Positions 16,312 through 24,726 of a stretch of 41,134 bases of DNA are shown here, piece by piece (position 1 is the stretch's first letter; each line of letters opens with the position of its first letter). A program made the translations under genes and the position numbers. Source of the DNA: an uncultured Prevotellaceae bacterium (GTDB taxonomy: Bacteria > Bacteroidota > Bacteroidia > Bacteroidales > Bacteroidaceae); assembly GCA_902770195.1 (NCBI GenBank), contig CACXSA010000047.1, positions 1 through 41,134 on the forward strand, read 5' to 3'. The notes beneath the pieces were generated by a model. That model was not told where the DNA came from. It saw only the letters and a list, made by a program, of their open reading frames with translations, and made no database searches.

Positions 16312-16350
16312 CTGTCCGTTTCTGTCCATTTCTGTCCGTTTCTGTCAATT
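16312..16350. repeat. decamer tandem repeat, four copies
   Basis: CTGTCCGTTT, CTGTCCATTT, CTGTCCGTTT and CTGTCAATTA follow with an exact 10-bp period, abutting the stop codon of the HTH gene. Confidence 0.88.
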
Positions 16351-16522
16351 AAATGCAGAATTTGTCAGTTAAAAAGGCGACGATTTTGGGCGACAGCAGC
16401 TTCATTCGGGGAGTCCAACCCATTTTGGCGAGCTCCTTGTGGTAGGGCCTGCACCATCGGTTGAATGTCCTCAAGCTGACTCCTGCCTCACGTGCCAGTT
16501 CCGATTTCAGCATTGCTTTCAT
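16349..16522 (-). CDS. small helix-turn-helix protein (DUF4248-like)
   Basis: This 57-aa cytoplasmic protein carries an HTH: MLKSELAREAGVSLRTFNRW, then CRPYHKELAKMGWTPRMK and LLSPKIVAFLTDKF. The layout resembles the small DUF4248-type HTH proteins common in Bacteroidetes accessory islands. The ATG at 16522 is preceded by AAGAAGAAGT, a rare purine-rich element here; the frame upstream to 16588 runs into palindromic repeats and is not used. The protein could bind the nearby palindromes or repeats, but that is conjecture. Confidence 0.65.
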   Translation of the reverse strand: MKAMLKSELAREAGVSLRTFNRWCRPYHKELAKMGWTPRMKLLSPKIVAFLTDKFCI

Positions 16523-16583
16523 ACTTCTTCTTTTTTTTGGCACGCATCTTTGACCGAGGTCAAAGCGACCAGAGGTCGAGCGG

Positions 16584-16715
16584 GCCACGGATGGCCACGG
16601 ATTTTTTTATTCGTGCAATTCGTGCAATTCGTGTTCTTTAAAATTATTTCCGTGTCCATCCGTGCCTAATAATAAGGTCGCGCAGTCCGTGTATTCCGTG
16701 TCCATCCGTGCCTAA
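16584..16715 (+). repeat. CGTG-rich dispersed repeat cluster
   Basis: The 131 bp after the stop of the DUF7833-like gene contain CCACGGATGGCCACGGAT, three copies of ATTCGTG(CA) and a 22-bp sequence repeated exactly at 16648-16669 and 16694-16715. I see no coding potential. It looks like an accumulation of extragenic repeats. Confidence 0.8.
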
Positions 16716-16719
16716 AAAA

Positions 16720-17379
16720 TCAACGTTTCATCTTCAGCCATTCTTCGTACGACACGGCCCCCTGTTTGCGCTCGGCAATCTCACGTTCCAACTTTTCGTT
16801 GTCCGCTTCACGCTTGGCGGCAATGGCCTGCTGGTCAGCGGTGCTTGCAGCCTGCTGCTTCCCGCTGTCCTTTCCCTTCGCACGCTCCAGACGAAGGGCG
16901 GCGGTCTCCTTGGATAACGTATATTCGCTTTTCGACCATGCTCGCAGTTGACTGTCGATGTCGAAGATGTCGAAGCAACGCTTTCCTTCGAAAAGCCGCT
17001 TGCCGGTCTTTTTGTCCACCTGCTTCCAATGATAGTAGAAATCCTCTACAAGCTCCTGACCGTACTGTCCCACATGCCGCAGGCACTCTTTCCGAAAACC
17101 TTCAAGAACTGCATCGCCTGTGGCGGTGTTCTGTTCTGTTTGTTTCTCGTCTTTTTCTTTCACCTCCGTCTCTCTTTCTTTATAAGAGGGGTGCAGGGGG
17201 GATTTTTCTTTGTCTCTTTTTCTTTTTCGCTCTTTTAAGAAGCCTGTGACTTCTCCGAAAGCGTCATGTAGCGGTAGATGTCCATGGCGACGTACAGGTG
17301 GTACAGGAGCAGGCGCACCGACTGCTCCTTGTACTCCCTTGTCAGCCCCCTGTCTTCCAGCAGATGACTGATGTTGCAC
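16720..17379 (-). CDS. DUF7833-like accessory protein, N-terminus uncertain
   Basis: The C-terminal 165 residues look genuine. A conserved block YGQELVEDFYYHWKQVDKKT, then RCFDIFDIDSQLRAWSKSE, resembles the C-terminal domain of phage-like Bacteroidetes DUF7833 proteins. A long charged helix follows. A very basic linker precedes this block (LKERKRKRDKEK, then SPLHPSYKERE). The linker DNA matches the GC-rich repeat at 11051-11093. No ATG exists in this frame; the only distal start is GTG at 17379. The first 45 or so codons lie opposite a better open frame (17235-17423). Either the two form one gene joined by a frameshift, or this is a decayed gene. Confidence 0.55.
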   Translation of the reverse strand: MQHQSSAGRQGADKGVQGAVGAPAPVPPVRRHGHLPLHDAFGEVTGFLKERKRKRDKEKSPLHPSYKERETEVKEKDEKQTEQNTATGDAVLEGFRKECLRHVGQYGQELVEDFYYHWKQVDKKTGKRLFEGKRCFDIFDIDSQLRAWSKSEYTLSKETAALRLERAKGKDSGKQQAASTADQQAIAAKREADNEKLEREIAERKQGAVSYEEWLKMKR

Positions 17380-17423
17380 TTAATCTCGTCAATACACAAA
17401 AGGAGCTGTCCCTTTTTGTACAT
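17235..17423 (-). CDS. 62-aa N-terminal frame overlapping the DUF7833-like gene
   Basis: This frame has an ATG start (17423) and encodes a helix-rich peptide with natural composition: KKGQLLLCIDEIKCNISHLL, then KEQSVRLLLYHLYVAMDIYR. It stops at TAA 17235-17237 inside the downstream frame, which is offset by -1. It may be the true N-terminus of the DUF7833-like protein, lost to a frameshift, or a separate small protein translationally coupled to it. I do not recognise the domain. Confidence 0.5.
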   Translation of the reverse strand: MYKKGQLLLCIDEIKCNISHLLEDRGLTREYKEQSVRLLLYHLYVAMDIYRYMTLSEKSQAS

Positions 17424-17457
17424 TTATCGGGAAAATAAAAGAAAATGTTGTTGTTTT

Positions 17458-17489
17458 TTTGGTTTTTCACTTTGCTTACACTATCTTTG
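17458..17489 (+). promoter_or_regulatory. promoter of the DUF3237-hydrolase operon
   Basis: TTTG (17458-17461), 20 bp, TATCTTTG (17482-17489), 36 bp before the ATG at 17526. Both boxes and spacing fit the consensus. Confidence 0.8.
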
Positions 17490-17525
17490 CACGCAAACAA
17501 AAGATGATTAAAAAACATCGGGAAT

Positions 17526-18041
17526 ATGAAAAAAAGAGTATTGCTTGGAATGATGTGCGCCCTGTTGGCACTGGGGATGAAGGCACAGAGCGATATGCCG
17601 AAGGTGACACCTGAACTGGAGTTTGCCCTGCAACTAAAGGTGACGCTGGGCGAGGCGTTTGGCATCGATAACACGCCACATGGACGGCGTACGGTGATTC
17701 CGATAACAGGTGGTACGTTTGAAGGTCCACAGATTAAGGGTACGATCATCAACGGAGGTGCTGACTACCAGCTGAACAGTCCTGACGGACGGACGGAACT
17801 GGAGGCGATTTACTGCATCAAGACGGACGACGGGGTGTATATCCACGTGAGGAACCGCGGCATTATAGCCAACGGGAAGGATGCGGAGGGGAAGCCGACT
17901 TTCTATTTTAAGGCTGCACCCCAGTTTGAGGCTCCTGCTGACAGTAAATACGGATGGCTGAACAACGCACTGTTCATCTGCTCTCCGGAGTTCAGACAGG
18001 ACTTTAAGGGCATCGTGCTCAATGTGTGGAGGGTGAAGTAA
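17526..18041 (+). CDS. exported DUF3237 domain protein
   Basis: This 171-aa protein has a signal peptide (MKKRVLLGMMCALLALGMKA, cleavage near 20). A single DUF3237 (UPF0311) beta-barrel domain follows. Typical segments are GRRTVIPITGGTFEGPQIKG, INGGADYQ, a central ELEAIYCIKTDDG strand pair and the C-terminal WLNNALFICSP. The family has no firmly established reaction. It is 10 bp upstream of an alpha/beta hydrolase gene and shares its promoter. Confidence 0.88.
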   Translation: MKKRVLLGMMCALLALGMKAQSDMPKVTPELEFALQLKVTLGEAFGIDNTPHGRRTVIPITGGTFEGPQIKGTIINGGADYQLNSPDGRTELEAIYCIKTDDGVYIHVRNRGIIANGKDAEGKPTFYFKAAPQFEAPADSKYGWLNNALFICSPEFRQDFKGIVLNVWRVK

Positions 18042-18051
18042 ACGAATAGGT

Positions 18052-18999
18052 ATGACACGAATCAAGAAGGGCATCATCTATAGCATTATCGGCATACTGG
18101 CAGTAGTTGTGTTGGCTACTATCGGTGGCAGTTTCTATATGCTTGACTTTGCACTTGCACCAGAGGTGAACCGAAGTGATACGGCAGCATGCTATAAGAG
18201 GCTGTTTGACACGTATCCTGAAACGCGGCAATGGGTAGATAGCCTGAGGGAAAAGGAGGCACTAAGGGATACCTTCGTGACGATGCCTACTGGTGAGCGG
18301 CATCATGCGCTGTATGTAGATAAGGGCAGCAGCAAGACGGCACTGATAGTGCACGGGTGGCGCGACTGTGCGATAGACTTCCTGTTTCTGGCTCGCATCT
18401 ATGAACTGATGGGATACAACGTGGTGATGCCTGATCTTCACGCTCACGGACTGAGTGAAGGCGATATGATTCAGATGGGATGGCGCGACAGGAAAGATGT
18501 GCTGCATTGGCTATCAATTTTCCTGACAGACACGATGGTGGTTCACGGGGTGTCAATGGGTGCAGCCACGACGATGATGATGTCTGCAGAACCTCTGCCA
18601 AAGAGGATAAAGGATATCCGTTTTGTTGCCGACTGCGGCTATACGAGTGCGTGGGATGAGTTCGAGGGTGAGCTGAGCAATCAGTTCGGATTGCCGCCAT
18701 TCCCCATCCTGCACGCCAGCAGCATGTTGTGTAAGTTACAATACGGATGGAGCTTTGGAGAAGCATCGGCTATAGAGCAGGTGAAGCGTTGCAGACAACC
18801 GATGCTGTTCATACATGGCAACAGCGACACCTTCGTACCGACTGGGATGGTTTATCGCCTTTTTAAAGCGAAACCGTCCAAAAAGTCGCTGTGGACGACA
18901 GAAGGAGCAGGGCATGCGGAGTCGTATGGGAAACACAAAAAGGAATATGTTCAGCGAGTACGACAATTTGTCACGGGGAAGAGTCATGAAACATTTTGA
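18052..18999 (+). CDS. membrane-anchored alpha/beta hydrolase
   Basis: This 315-aa protein has an N-terminal hydrophobic anchor (7-31, GIIYSIIGILAVVVLATIGG) and an alpha/beta-hydrolase domain facing the periplasm. An HGWRD oxyanion segment lies near 101. The nucleophile elbow is GVSMGA with S168. The acid is probably the Asp in HGNSDTFVP and the histidine is in GAGHAES near the C-terminus. Several Bacteroidetes esterases and peptidases share this plan. The substrate is unknown. Confidence 0.85.
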   Translation: MTRIKKGIIYSIIGILAVVVLATIGGSFYMLDFALAPEVNRSDTAACYKRLFDTYPETRQWVDSLREKEALRDTFVTMPTGERHHALYVDKGSSKTALIVHGWRDCAIDFLFLARIYELMGYNVVMPDLHAHGLSEGDMIQMGWRDRKDVLHWLSIFLTDTMVVHGVSMGAATTMMMSAEPLPKRIKDIRFVADCGYTSAWDEFEGELSNQFGLPPFPILHASSMLCKLQYGWSFGEASAIEQVKRCRQPMLFIHGNSDTFVPTGMVYRLFKAKPSKKSLWTTEGAGHAESYGKHKKEYVQRVRQFVTGKSHETF

Positions 19000-19094
19000 C
19001 TTATCGCACAACTGAAGCGCGAACGTGCCGGAGAACACCCGCACTATCATATTAACAAGAAAAGGAGTAAAAAGAAAAAAAACCTAAAAAAGGG

Positions 19095-19126
19095 CTTGGG
19101 TTTCTGCAAAAAAATGCTTAACTTTG
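19095..19126 (+). promoter_or_regulatory. promoter of the nine-gene acyl/export operon
   Basis: CTTG (19095-19098), 20 bp, TAACTTTG (19119-19126), 65 bp before the first ATG. A 7-bp inverted repeat CTGCAAA (19104-19110) / TTTGCAG (19123-19129) overlaps the -7 box and could be an operator. Confidence 0.75.
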
Positions 19127-19191
19127 CAGCCGATTAATAAAAAAGCATTAAAAAAAGAGTTATCGCAAGAGTCTGAAAATTAGAAATCAGG

Positions 19192-20346
19192 ATGGATTTA
19201 TTGAGAAACGAGGTTAACATAGTTCACGTCAAGACCAAGCAGGAAATGAAGGATTTTATCCAGGTAGCTGAAGACATTTACAACAATTGTCCGCAGTATG
19301 TACCTGATTGGAAGCAAGACATTGTTGACTTCTTCAATCCAGCAAAGAACCCAGGACTTGATTTTTCCGAAGTACAAGCTTTCGTGGCCTATCGTGATGA
19401 AGTGCCCGTAGGTCGCATTGCAGGTATCGTAAACCACAGAGCCAATGAACGATGGGAATCGAAGAACGTGAGATTTTCGATGATTGAGTTCATTGACGAC
19501 CCAATTGTCGCGGAGGCTTTGATAAAGGCCGTAGAGGAATGGGGGATGGAAAAGGGCATGGATACTATACAGGGCCCGATGGGCATATCCGATTTCGACA
19601 AGGAGGGTATGCTGGTGGAGGACTTTGATATGACTGGTTCCATGAACACCTACTACAACCCACCCTATTATCCTCAATACCTGGAACAGTTAGGCTTTGA
19701 AAAAGAAACCGACTGGCTGCAAATACGCATAGACATCCCCAAGGAGGTGCCTGCCAAGTATGCCCGAGTGTCACAATACGTGAAGGAACAAATAGGGCTG
19801 AAAGTTGTAAAGAAGAGCCCTAACGACCTGATAAAAGGCGGATACGGAAGAGAAGTGTTCCGCTTGCTGAACGAGGCATACAAGCCGATATTCGGATACT
19901 CGAAGCTGTCAGGAAAACAGGTTGACGAGTTCGTGAACAAATATATCAAGCTGATTGACCCGCAAATGATACCTATCGTGCTGAACGACAAAGACGAGAT
20001 GGTAGGCGTGGCGGTGACTATGGGCAGTCTGACAAATGCTCTCCAGAAGTCGAAAGGCAAGCTATGGCCCTTCGGATGGTGGCACATGTTGAAATCGCTG
20101 AAATGGCAGAAGGAGGATCATGCCGAGATGTTGCTGATTGCCGTTCGTCCCGACTATCAGGGACTGGGCGTTAATGCCCTGTTCTTTGACGATCTGATTC
20201 CCATCTACAACCAATATGGATATACATGGGCTGAGACGGGTCCACAGCTGGAAAACAACCTGAAGGAGCTCACTCAGTGGAAGCCCCTGAAGCCTGATTT
20301 TGTTAAACGCAGAAGATGTTACACGAAGAAAATCAAAATATCATAA
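19192..20346 (+). CDS. YghO-like GNAT-fold acyltransferase
   Basis: This 384-aa cytoplasmic protein resembles the YghO family. The N-terminal half has the family pattern IYNNCPQYVPDWKQD, then NPGLDFSEVQAFVAY and VGRIAGIVNHRANE. The C-terminal half carries a GNAT acyl-CoA/ACP-binding loop, VRPDYQGLGVNALFF (about 326-340), after a MLLIAV strand. Such proteins are candidate N- or O-acyltransferases using acyl-CoA or acyl-ACP. It is first in a compact operon and 4 bp before the ketoacyl synthase, which suggests it acts on the acyl chain made there. The acceptor is unknown. Confidence 0.75.
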   Translation: MDLLRNEVNIVHVKTKQEMKDFIQVAEDIYNNCPQYVPDWKQDIVDFFNPAKNPGLDFSEVQAFVAYRDEVPVGRIAGIVNHRANERWESKNVRFSMIEFIDDPIVAEALIKAVEEWGMEKGMDTIQGPMGISDFDKEGMLVEDFDMTGSMNTYYNPPYYPQYLEQLGFEKETDWLQIRIDIPKEVPAKYARVSQYVKEQIGLKVVKKSPNDLIKGGYGREVFRLLNEAYKPIFGYSKLSGKQVDEFVNKYIKLIDPQMIPIVLNDKDEMVGVAVTMGSLTNALQKSKGKLWPFGWWHMLKSLKWQKEDHAEMLLIAVRPDYQGLGVNALFFDDLIPIYNQYGYTWAETGPQLENNLKELTQWKPLKPDFVKRRRCYTKKIKIS

Positions 20347-20350
20347 AATC

Positions 20351-21574
20351 ATGGAAAAAAGAGTAGTTATAACAGGAATGGGCATCTGGTCGTGTCTTGG
20401 CACGACGCTTGATGAGGTGCGCCAGTCGCTGTACGAAGGCAAGAGTGGTATCATTTACAGTCAGGAGCGCATGGATGCTGGTTTCCGTTCGCCGTTCTGT
20501 GCCAATGTGCCCAAAGCCGATTTGAAACCATTTGTAAACCGTAACTTCCGTCAGTTCATGCCAGAAGAAGCACAGTATGCGTATATGTCCACTAAGGACG
20601 CGCTGGCTGCTGCCCGTCTGGATCAGGACTATATTGACAGCCATGAAGTTGGCATCATCTTCGGTAATGACTCCGTAGCCGAAGCCACTATGGTGGCTCT
20701 TGACAAGTTCCGTCAGTTTGGTGCTACTGCTGCCTGCGGTAGCGGTGCCATCTTCCAGTCGATGAACTCAACGGTGACTATGAACCTTGCATGTCTGTTC
20801 CATCTGAAGGGTATCAACCTGACAGCCTCAGCAGCATGTGCCTCCGGTTCACAGTCTATCGGTCTGGCGTGGCTGCTGATCAAGAATGGTCTGCAGGACT
20901 GCGTGGTATGCGGCGGTGCACAGGAAGCCAACATGTACGGCGTTGCATCGTTCGACGGCATCCAGTCGTTTGCCCTGCGTGATGACAACGACCCCTTAAA
21001 GGCCAGCCGTCCTTTCGACAAAGACAGAAACGGACTGGTTCCCGGTGGTGGTGCTGCTACCCTGATACTGGAAAGCTACGAGAGTGCTGTGAAGCGCGGT
21101 GCTCCCATCTTGGCAGAAATCGTGAGCTGGGGATTCTCAGGAAATGGCGACCACATCTCCACGCCTAACGTGGAAGGTCCTGCCCGTTCTCTGGAGCTCT
21201 GTCTGGAGAAGAGCGGTATGAACGTGAAGGAAATCGGCTATGTCAATGCTCACGCTACCTCTACAAAGATTGGTGACAGCCGCGAAGCACAGGCTATTGC
21301 TCGCATCTTTGGCGACTACCGTGTTCCCGTAACTTCTACCAAGAGCCAGACAGGACATGAGATGTGGATGGCTGGTGCCTCAGAGATTATCTACACCATG
21401 TTGATGATGAAGAATGACTTCATTGCCGGTAACGTAAACTTCGAGAATCCTGATGAGGAAACAGCATGCGTTAACGTGATTCCCGAAACCATCGAGGCTC
21501 ACTTCGACACATTCCTGAGCAACTCGTTCGGATTCGGTGGTACCAACTCGACGCTCATCGTGAAGAATTTATAA
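20351..21574 (+). CDS. beta-ketoacyl-ACP synthase (FabF-like)
   Basis: This 407-aa condensing enzyme carries out decarboxylative Claisen condensation of malonyl-ACP with an acyl primer. The Cys-His-His triad is visible: C163 in SAACASGSQS, a His in NAHATSTKIGD, and a His in SQTGHEMWMAG. The start at 20351 gives the canonical MEKRVVITGMG; the frame upstream to 20300 only overlaps the previous gene. It lies directly before an ACP and a dehydratase, so it is probably the pathway-specific synthase and not housekeeping FabF. Confidence 0.92.
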   Translation: MEKRVVITGMGIWSCLGTTLDEVRQSLYEGKSGIIYSQERMDAGFRSPFCANVPKADLKPFVNRNFRQFMPEEAQYAYMSTKDALAAARLDQDYIDSHEVGIIFGNDSVAEATMVALDKFRQFGATAACGSGAIFQSMNSTVTMNLACLFHLKGINLTASAACASGSQSIGLAWLLIKNGLQDCVVCGGAQEANMYGVASFDGIQSFALRDDNDPLKASRPFDKDRNGLVPGGGAATLILESYESAVKRGAPILAEIVSWGFSGNGDHISTPNVEGPARSLELCLEKSGMNVKEIGYVNAHATSTKIGDSREAQAIARIFGDYRVPVTSTKSQTGHEMWMAGASEIIYTMLMMKNDFIAGNVNFENPDEETACVNVIPETIEAHFDTFLSNSFGFGGTNSTLIVKNL

Positions 21575-21626
21575 TTATACATATTTTAAATAAAAAACAA
21601 AAAATAAAAATTGAGAATTAAGAATT

Positions 21627-21869
21627 ATGACAAGAGAAGAAATTATTGAGCAGGTAAATAGCATGCTCGCAGAAGAGTTTGAAGTAGAACAGAGTGAATT
21701 CACCCCAGATGCAAACCTGAAGGACACCCTCCAACTGGACAGCATCAATCTGGTTGACCTCATCGCCCTGGTGCAGATGACCTATAAAATTACCATCCCC
21801 GTAGGCGACCTGAAGCAGATTCAGACCTTCAGCGACCTGTACGATTACATTGAGAGTCATCAGGCATAA
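21627..21869 (+). CDS. acyl carrier protein
   Basis: This 80-aa acidic helical protein has the phosphopantetheine attachment serine S39 in LDSINLVDL. The usual DSL is DSI here. It differs from typical housekeeping AcpP in that segment, which supports a dedicated carrier for this operon. Its stop overlaps the next start by 1 bp (TAATG). Confidence 0.93.
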   Translation: MTREEIIEQVNSMLAEEFEVEQSEFTPDANLKDTLQLDSINLVDLIALVQMTYKITIPVGDLKQIQTFSDLYDYIESHQA

Positions 21870-22282
21870 TGCTTTATCAGGGAGAAGACTTAAAGAAACT
21901 CATTCCGCAACGCCATCCGTTCATGATGGTTGATGAGTTTGAGTCTGGCGACGACACACATGCCGTTTCCAGACTCACTATCCTAAAGGACAACTACTTC
22001 CTGTTGCCCGACGGAGCAATGGCAACCACTGGACTCATAGAGCACATGGCACAGTCGTGCTCGGCACTGGCCGGCAGCCTGGCTAACGGTGAGAAAGCAC
22101 CCATCGGAATGATAGTGGAAGTCAAGAACTTCAACTGCAGTCGTCGTCCCAATGCCGAAGAGACATTGGAGACAAACATTAACTTTAATTTCTCGTTTGG
22201 CAATATGACGTTGGCCCACTGCGACTGCCATGTAGGCGATGAAAAGATTGCTGAGGTTGACTTAAAAATCTACGTAGCGTAA
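21869..22282 (+). CDS. hotdog-fold 3-hydroxyacyl-ACP dehydratase
   Basis: This 137-aa hotdog protein resembles FabZ and the ApeP-type dehydratases of aryl-polyene clusters. IPQRHPFMMVDEF opens the fold, and GLIEHMAQSCSALAG carries the catalytic-helix Glu and His. It would dehydrate the 3-hydroxyacyl-ACP produced by the reductase at 26166. The 1-bp overlaps on both sides imply translational coupling. Confidence 0.88.
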   Translation: MLYQGEDLKKLIPQRHPFMMVDEFESGDDTHAVSRLTILKDNYFLLPDGAMATTGLIEHMAQSCSALAGSLANGEKAPIGMIVEVKNFNCSRRPNAEETLETNINFNFSFGNMTLAHCDCHVGDEKIAEVDLKIYVA

Positions 22283-24726
22283 TGACTAAAATGTTCATCA
22301 GGTTGTTCGATTATTTCCAAACCCATAGGCTGGCCTACTGGGGGTCTATGGCTGCCCTCTTCGTGTTCTTCGGCTATTTTGCCATGCAGATACATCTGGA
22401 GGAGGATATTGACAAGCTGATGCCTTCGTCGAAAAACGAGGACGGAACAACCAAACTGGCCTTTGCCGATTTGAAAATCAAGGACAAAGTATTCCTTCTT
22501 TTCGCCAAAGAGACGAAGGACGTGGACTACGAGGATTTGGCAACAGCCTGTGATGCCTTCGTTGACTCGCTACAACAGGGCTCAACACTCATAGAAGACG
22601 TGTTCTACCAGCTGAGCGAAGACCTCATGCCGGATGGAATAGACTATATGATGGAACATCTGCCTGCGTATATTGACACGAAGGCATACGAGGGGTTCGA
22701 CACGCTGCTTACCACAGAACACATGGCACAGCAGATGGAGCAGAACCGCGACGACCTGACAGGCGAGATAGGCGAAATGTTCCCAGAGGTGATACAGGTC
22801 GATCCAATAGGCATGCGCAACGTATTGGCAGAACAAATGAAGCCCCTGTTGAGTGCCGGCAACTATCAAACAATAGACAACCACTTCTTTGTGCCGGACT
22901 CTACGGTATGCATCGCCTTCCTGACACCCCGATTCTCATCGACAAACACCGGACAGGGCTCGGCACTGTTTGAAAGGCTGAACGCACTAAGGACAGCATT
23001 TGCCAAGAGTCATCCGAACATTGACATCAGCTACCATGGCACACCAGCCAGTGGCTATTACAACTCCTCACAGATTAAGCACGACCTGACGACAACCATT
23101 GCAGGAGCATTGGTGCTGGTGCTGGTATTCCTGTTAATCTGTTTCCGGAAAATTGACACCATCCCCCTACTCCTACTTCCCGTCGTCTTCGGCACGTTAT
23201 TCGGACTGAGCATGATGTACTGGCTGAAGGGAGAATTCTCGCTGTTGGCACTGGGCATTGGTGGTGTGGTGTTAGGAGTAGCACTCAGCTATGTGCTCCA
23301 CATCCTGACACACCATCAGTATGTGAGCGACGGCACACAACTGCTGAAGGACCAGGTGAAGCCGGTATTCCTGGGGTGTCTGACAACCATCGGTTCGTTT
23401 GCAGGACTGATATTCATCAACACGGCATTGCTACAGGACTTCGGACTGTTTGCTGCCTTTGCCATCATGGGAACCACCCTCTTCTCGCTGGCTTTCCTTC
23501 CACCATTATTAAGAAAAGGAGGAAACGGGTTCCCTACTTTTGTTGAGAAGATTAACAACTACCCCTTAGACCGGAAGAAAGCATTGCTGATTGTCATCGG
23601 CATCATCACGGTCGTATGCATCGGAGCTTACCTGAAGGAAGGCACCAGGTTTGATGCAGACATGCATAACCTAGGATACCTGGAAGACATGACGGAGCAC
23701 TCGGAACAGCTGCTTCGCGAAAAGACATATACGGGCGACAAGCAGAAATATTTCGCCTCGAAAGGAAAAACAATGGAGGAAGCCATTGAGCATTTTGCCA
23801 TTCTGGACAAGAAACTGGACTCGTTGGCAAAACTGGGGCTGGTAAAGAGCTATACGCACACCAACCAGATATTCGTTCCCCTGAAAGAACAGCAAAGACG
23901 TATCGATGCCTGGCATAACTACTGGAATGAGGAAAGGTTAGGCAAGGTACGCCAACTGATAAACACCACAGCCTCCAAGGCAGGACTGAATGCAGAAGCT
24001 TTCAGCACCTTCTTTGAAGCAGCTACGAGAAACTACGAAACGGACAAGCTATACGAAGGAGGACTGATTCCTTCCGGATACCAGTCAACATTGATGGAGC
24101 AGTCGTACGACGGTAACTACTTGTGCTTTACCAGTGTCCGTTGTCTGAACGACTCGGTACGAAGTGCTGAGAGCGACTACATCCGCATCTGTGATGCCAT
24201 AGCGAGCAATCCCAACCTCCTGGTACTTGACACCTATTATTATACTACAGACACCTTGTTGCAAATGAGCAGCGACTTCGACGTGCTGCAATGGCTCTCT
24301 ATGTTGTTTGTATTCATGGTATTGCTCTTCTCGTTCCATTTCAACGTGAAGCATACCCTGTTGGGATTCATGCCCATCCTGCTGAGCTGGCTTATCGTAT
24401 TAGGTGCAATGGTAATAGCCGACGTTCGTTTCAACTTGATAAGCATCATCATATCGACATTTATCTTCGGTATTGGTGTCGATTATAGCATATTCGTAAT
24501 GGACGGCCTGACGAATGGAGACCAGAAAAAACTGGCCTTTCACAAGACAGCCATCCTACTCTCGGCAATCACGCTGATTGTCACCGTGAGCAGCATGCTC
24601 ATAGCTCAGCATCCGGCAATCAAGTCGGTAGGATTCTCAACACTAGTAGGACTGCTGTCTGCAGTCATTCTGTCATACGTATTACAACCAGCCGTCTATA
24701 GATGGATTAACAGGAAGAAATCATGA
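22282..24726 (+). CDS. MMPL/RND-family lipid exporter
   Basis: This 814-aa inner-membrane protein has the duplicated RND plan. TM1 is near 17-35 and a large periplasmic loop runs to about 270. Five helices (275-420) and TM7 (about 437-455) follow, then a second loop, then five C-terminal helices (about 668-808). GVDYSIFVMDG near 735 resembles the proton-relay Asp-Tyr segment of MMPL proteins. Members of this COG4258-like group occur in aryl-polyene and flexirubin clusters and are presumed to move acyl products across the membrane. Confidence 0.87.
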   Translation: MTKMFIRLFDYFQTHRLAYWGSMAALFVFFGYFAMQIHLEEDIDKLMPSSKNEDGTTKLAFADLKIKDKVFLLFAKETKDVDYEDLATACDAFVDSLQQGSTLIEDVFYQLSEDLMPDGIDYMMEHLPAYIDTKAYEGFDTLLTTEHMAQQMEQNRDDLTGEIGEMFPEVIQVDPIGMRNVLAEQMKPLLSAGNYQTIDNHFFVPDSTVCIAFLTPRFSSTNTGQGSALFERLNALRTAFAKSHPNIDISYHGTPASGYYNSSQIKHDLTTTIAGALVLVLVFLLICFRKIDTIPLLLLPVVFGTLFGLSMMYWLKGEFSLLALGIGGVVLGVALSYVLHILTHHQYVSDGTQLLKDQVKPVFLGCLTTIGSFAGLIFINTALLQDFGLFAAFAIMGTTLFSLAFLPPLLRKGGNGFPTFVEKINNYPLDRKKALLIVIGIITVVCIGAYLKEGTRFDADMHNLGYLEDMTEHSEQLLREKTYTGDKQKYFASKGKTMEEAIEHFAILDKKLDSLAKLGLVKSYTHTNQIFVPLKEQQRRIDAWHNYWNEERLGKVRQLINTTASKAGLNAEAFSTFFEAATRNYETDKLYEGGLIPSGYQSTLMEQSYDGNYLCFTSVRCLNDSVRSAESDYIRICDAIASNPNLLVLDTYYYTTDTLLQMSSDFDVLQWLSMLFVFMVLLFSFHFNVKHTLLGFMPILLSWLIVLGAMVIADVRFNLISIIISTFIFGIGVDYSIFVMDGLTNGDQKKLAFHKTAILLSAITLIVTVSSMLIAQHPAIKSVGFSTLVGLLSAVILSYVLQPAVYRWINRKKS

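Noticed and set aside
16166-16348. 60-codon minus-strand frame after the HTH stop
   Set aside because: It begins at TTG, is made largely of the decamer and iteron repeats, and has no family resemblance. The repeats explain it better than a gene.
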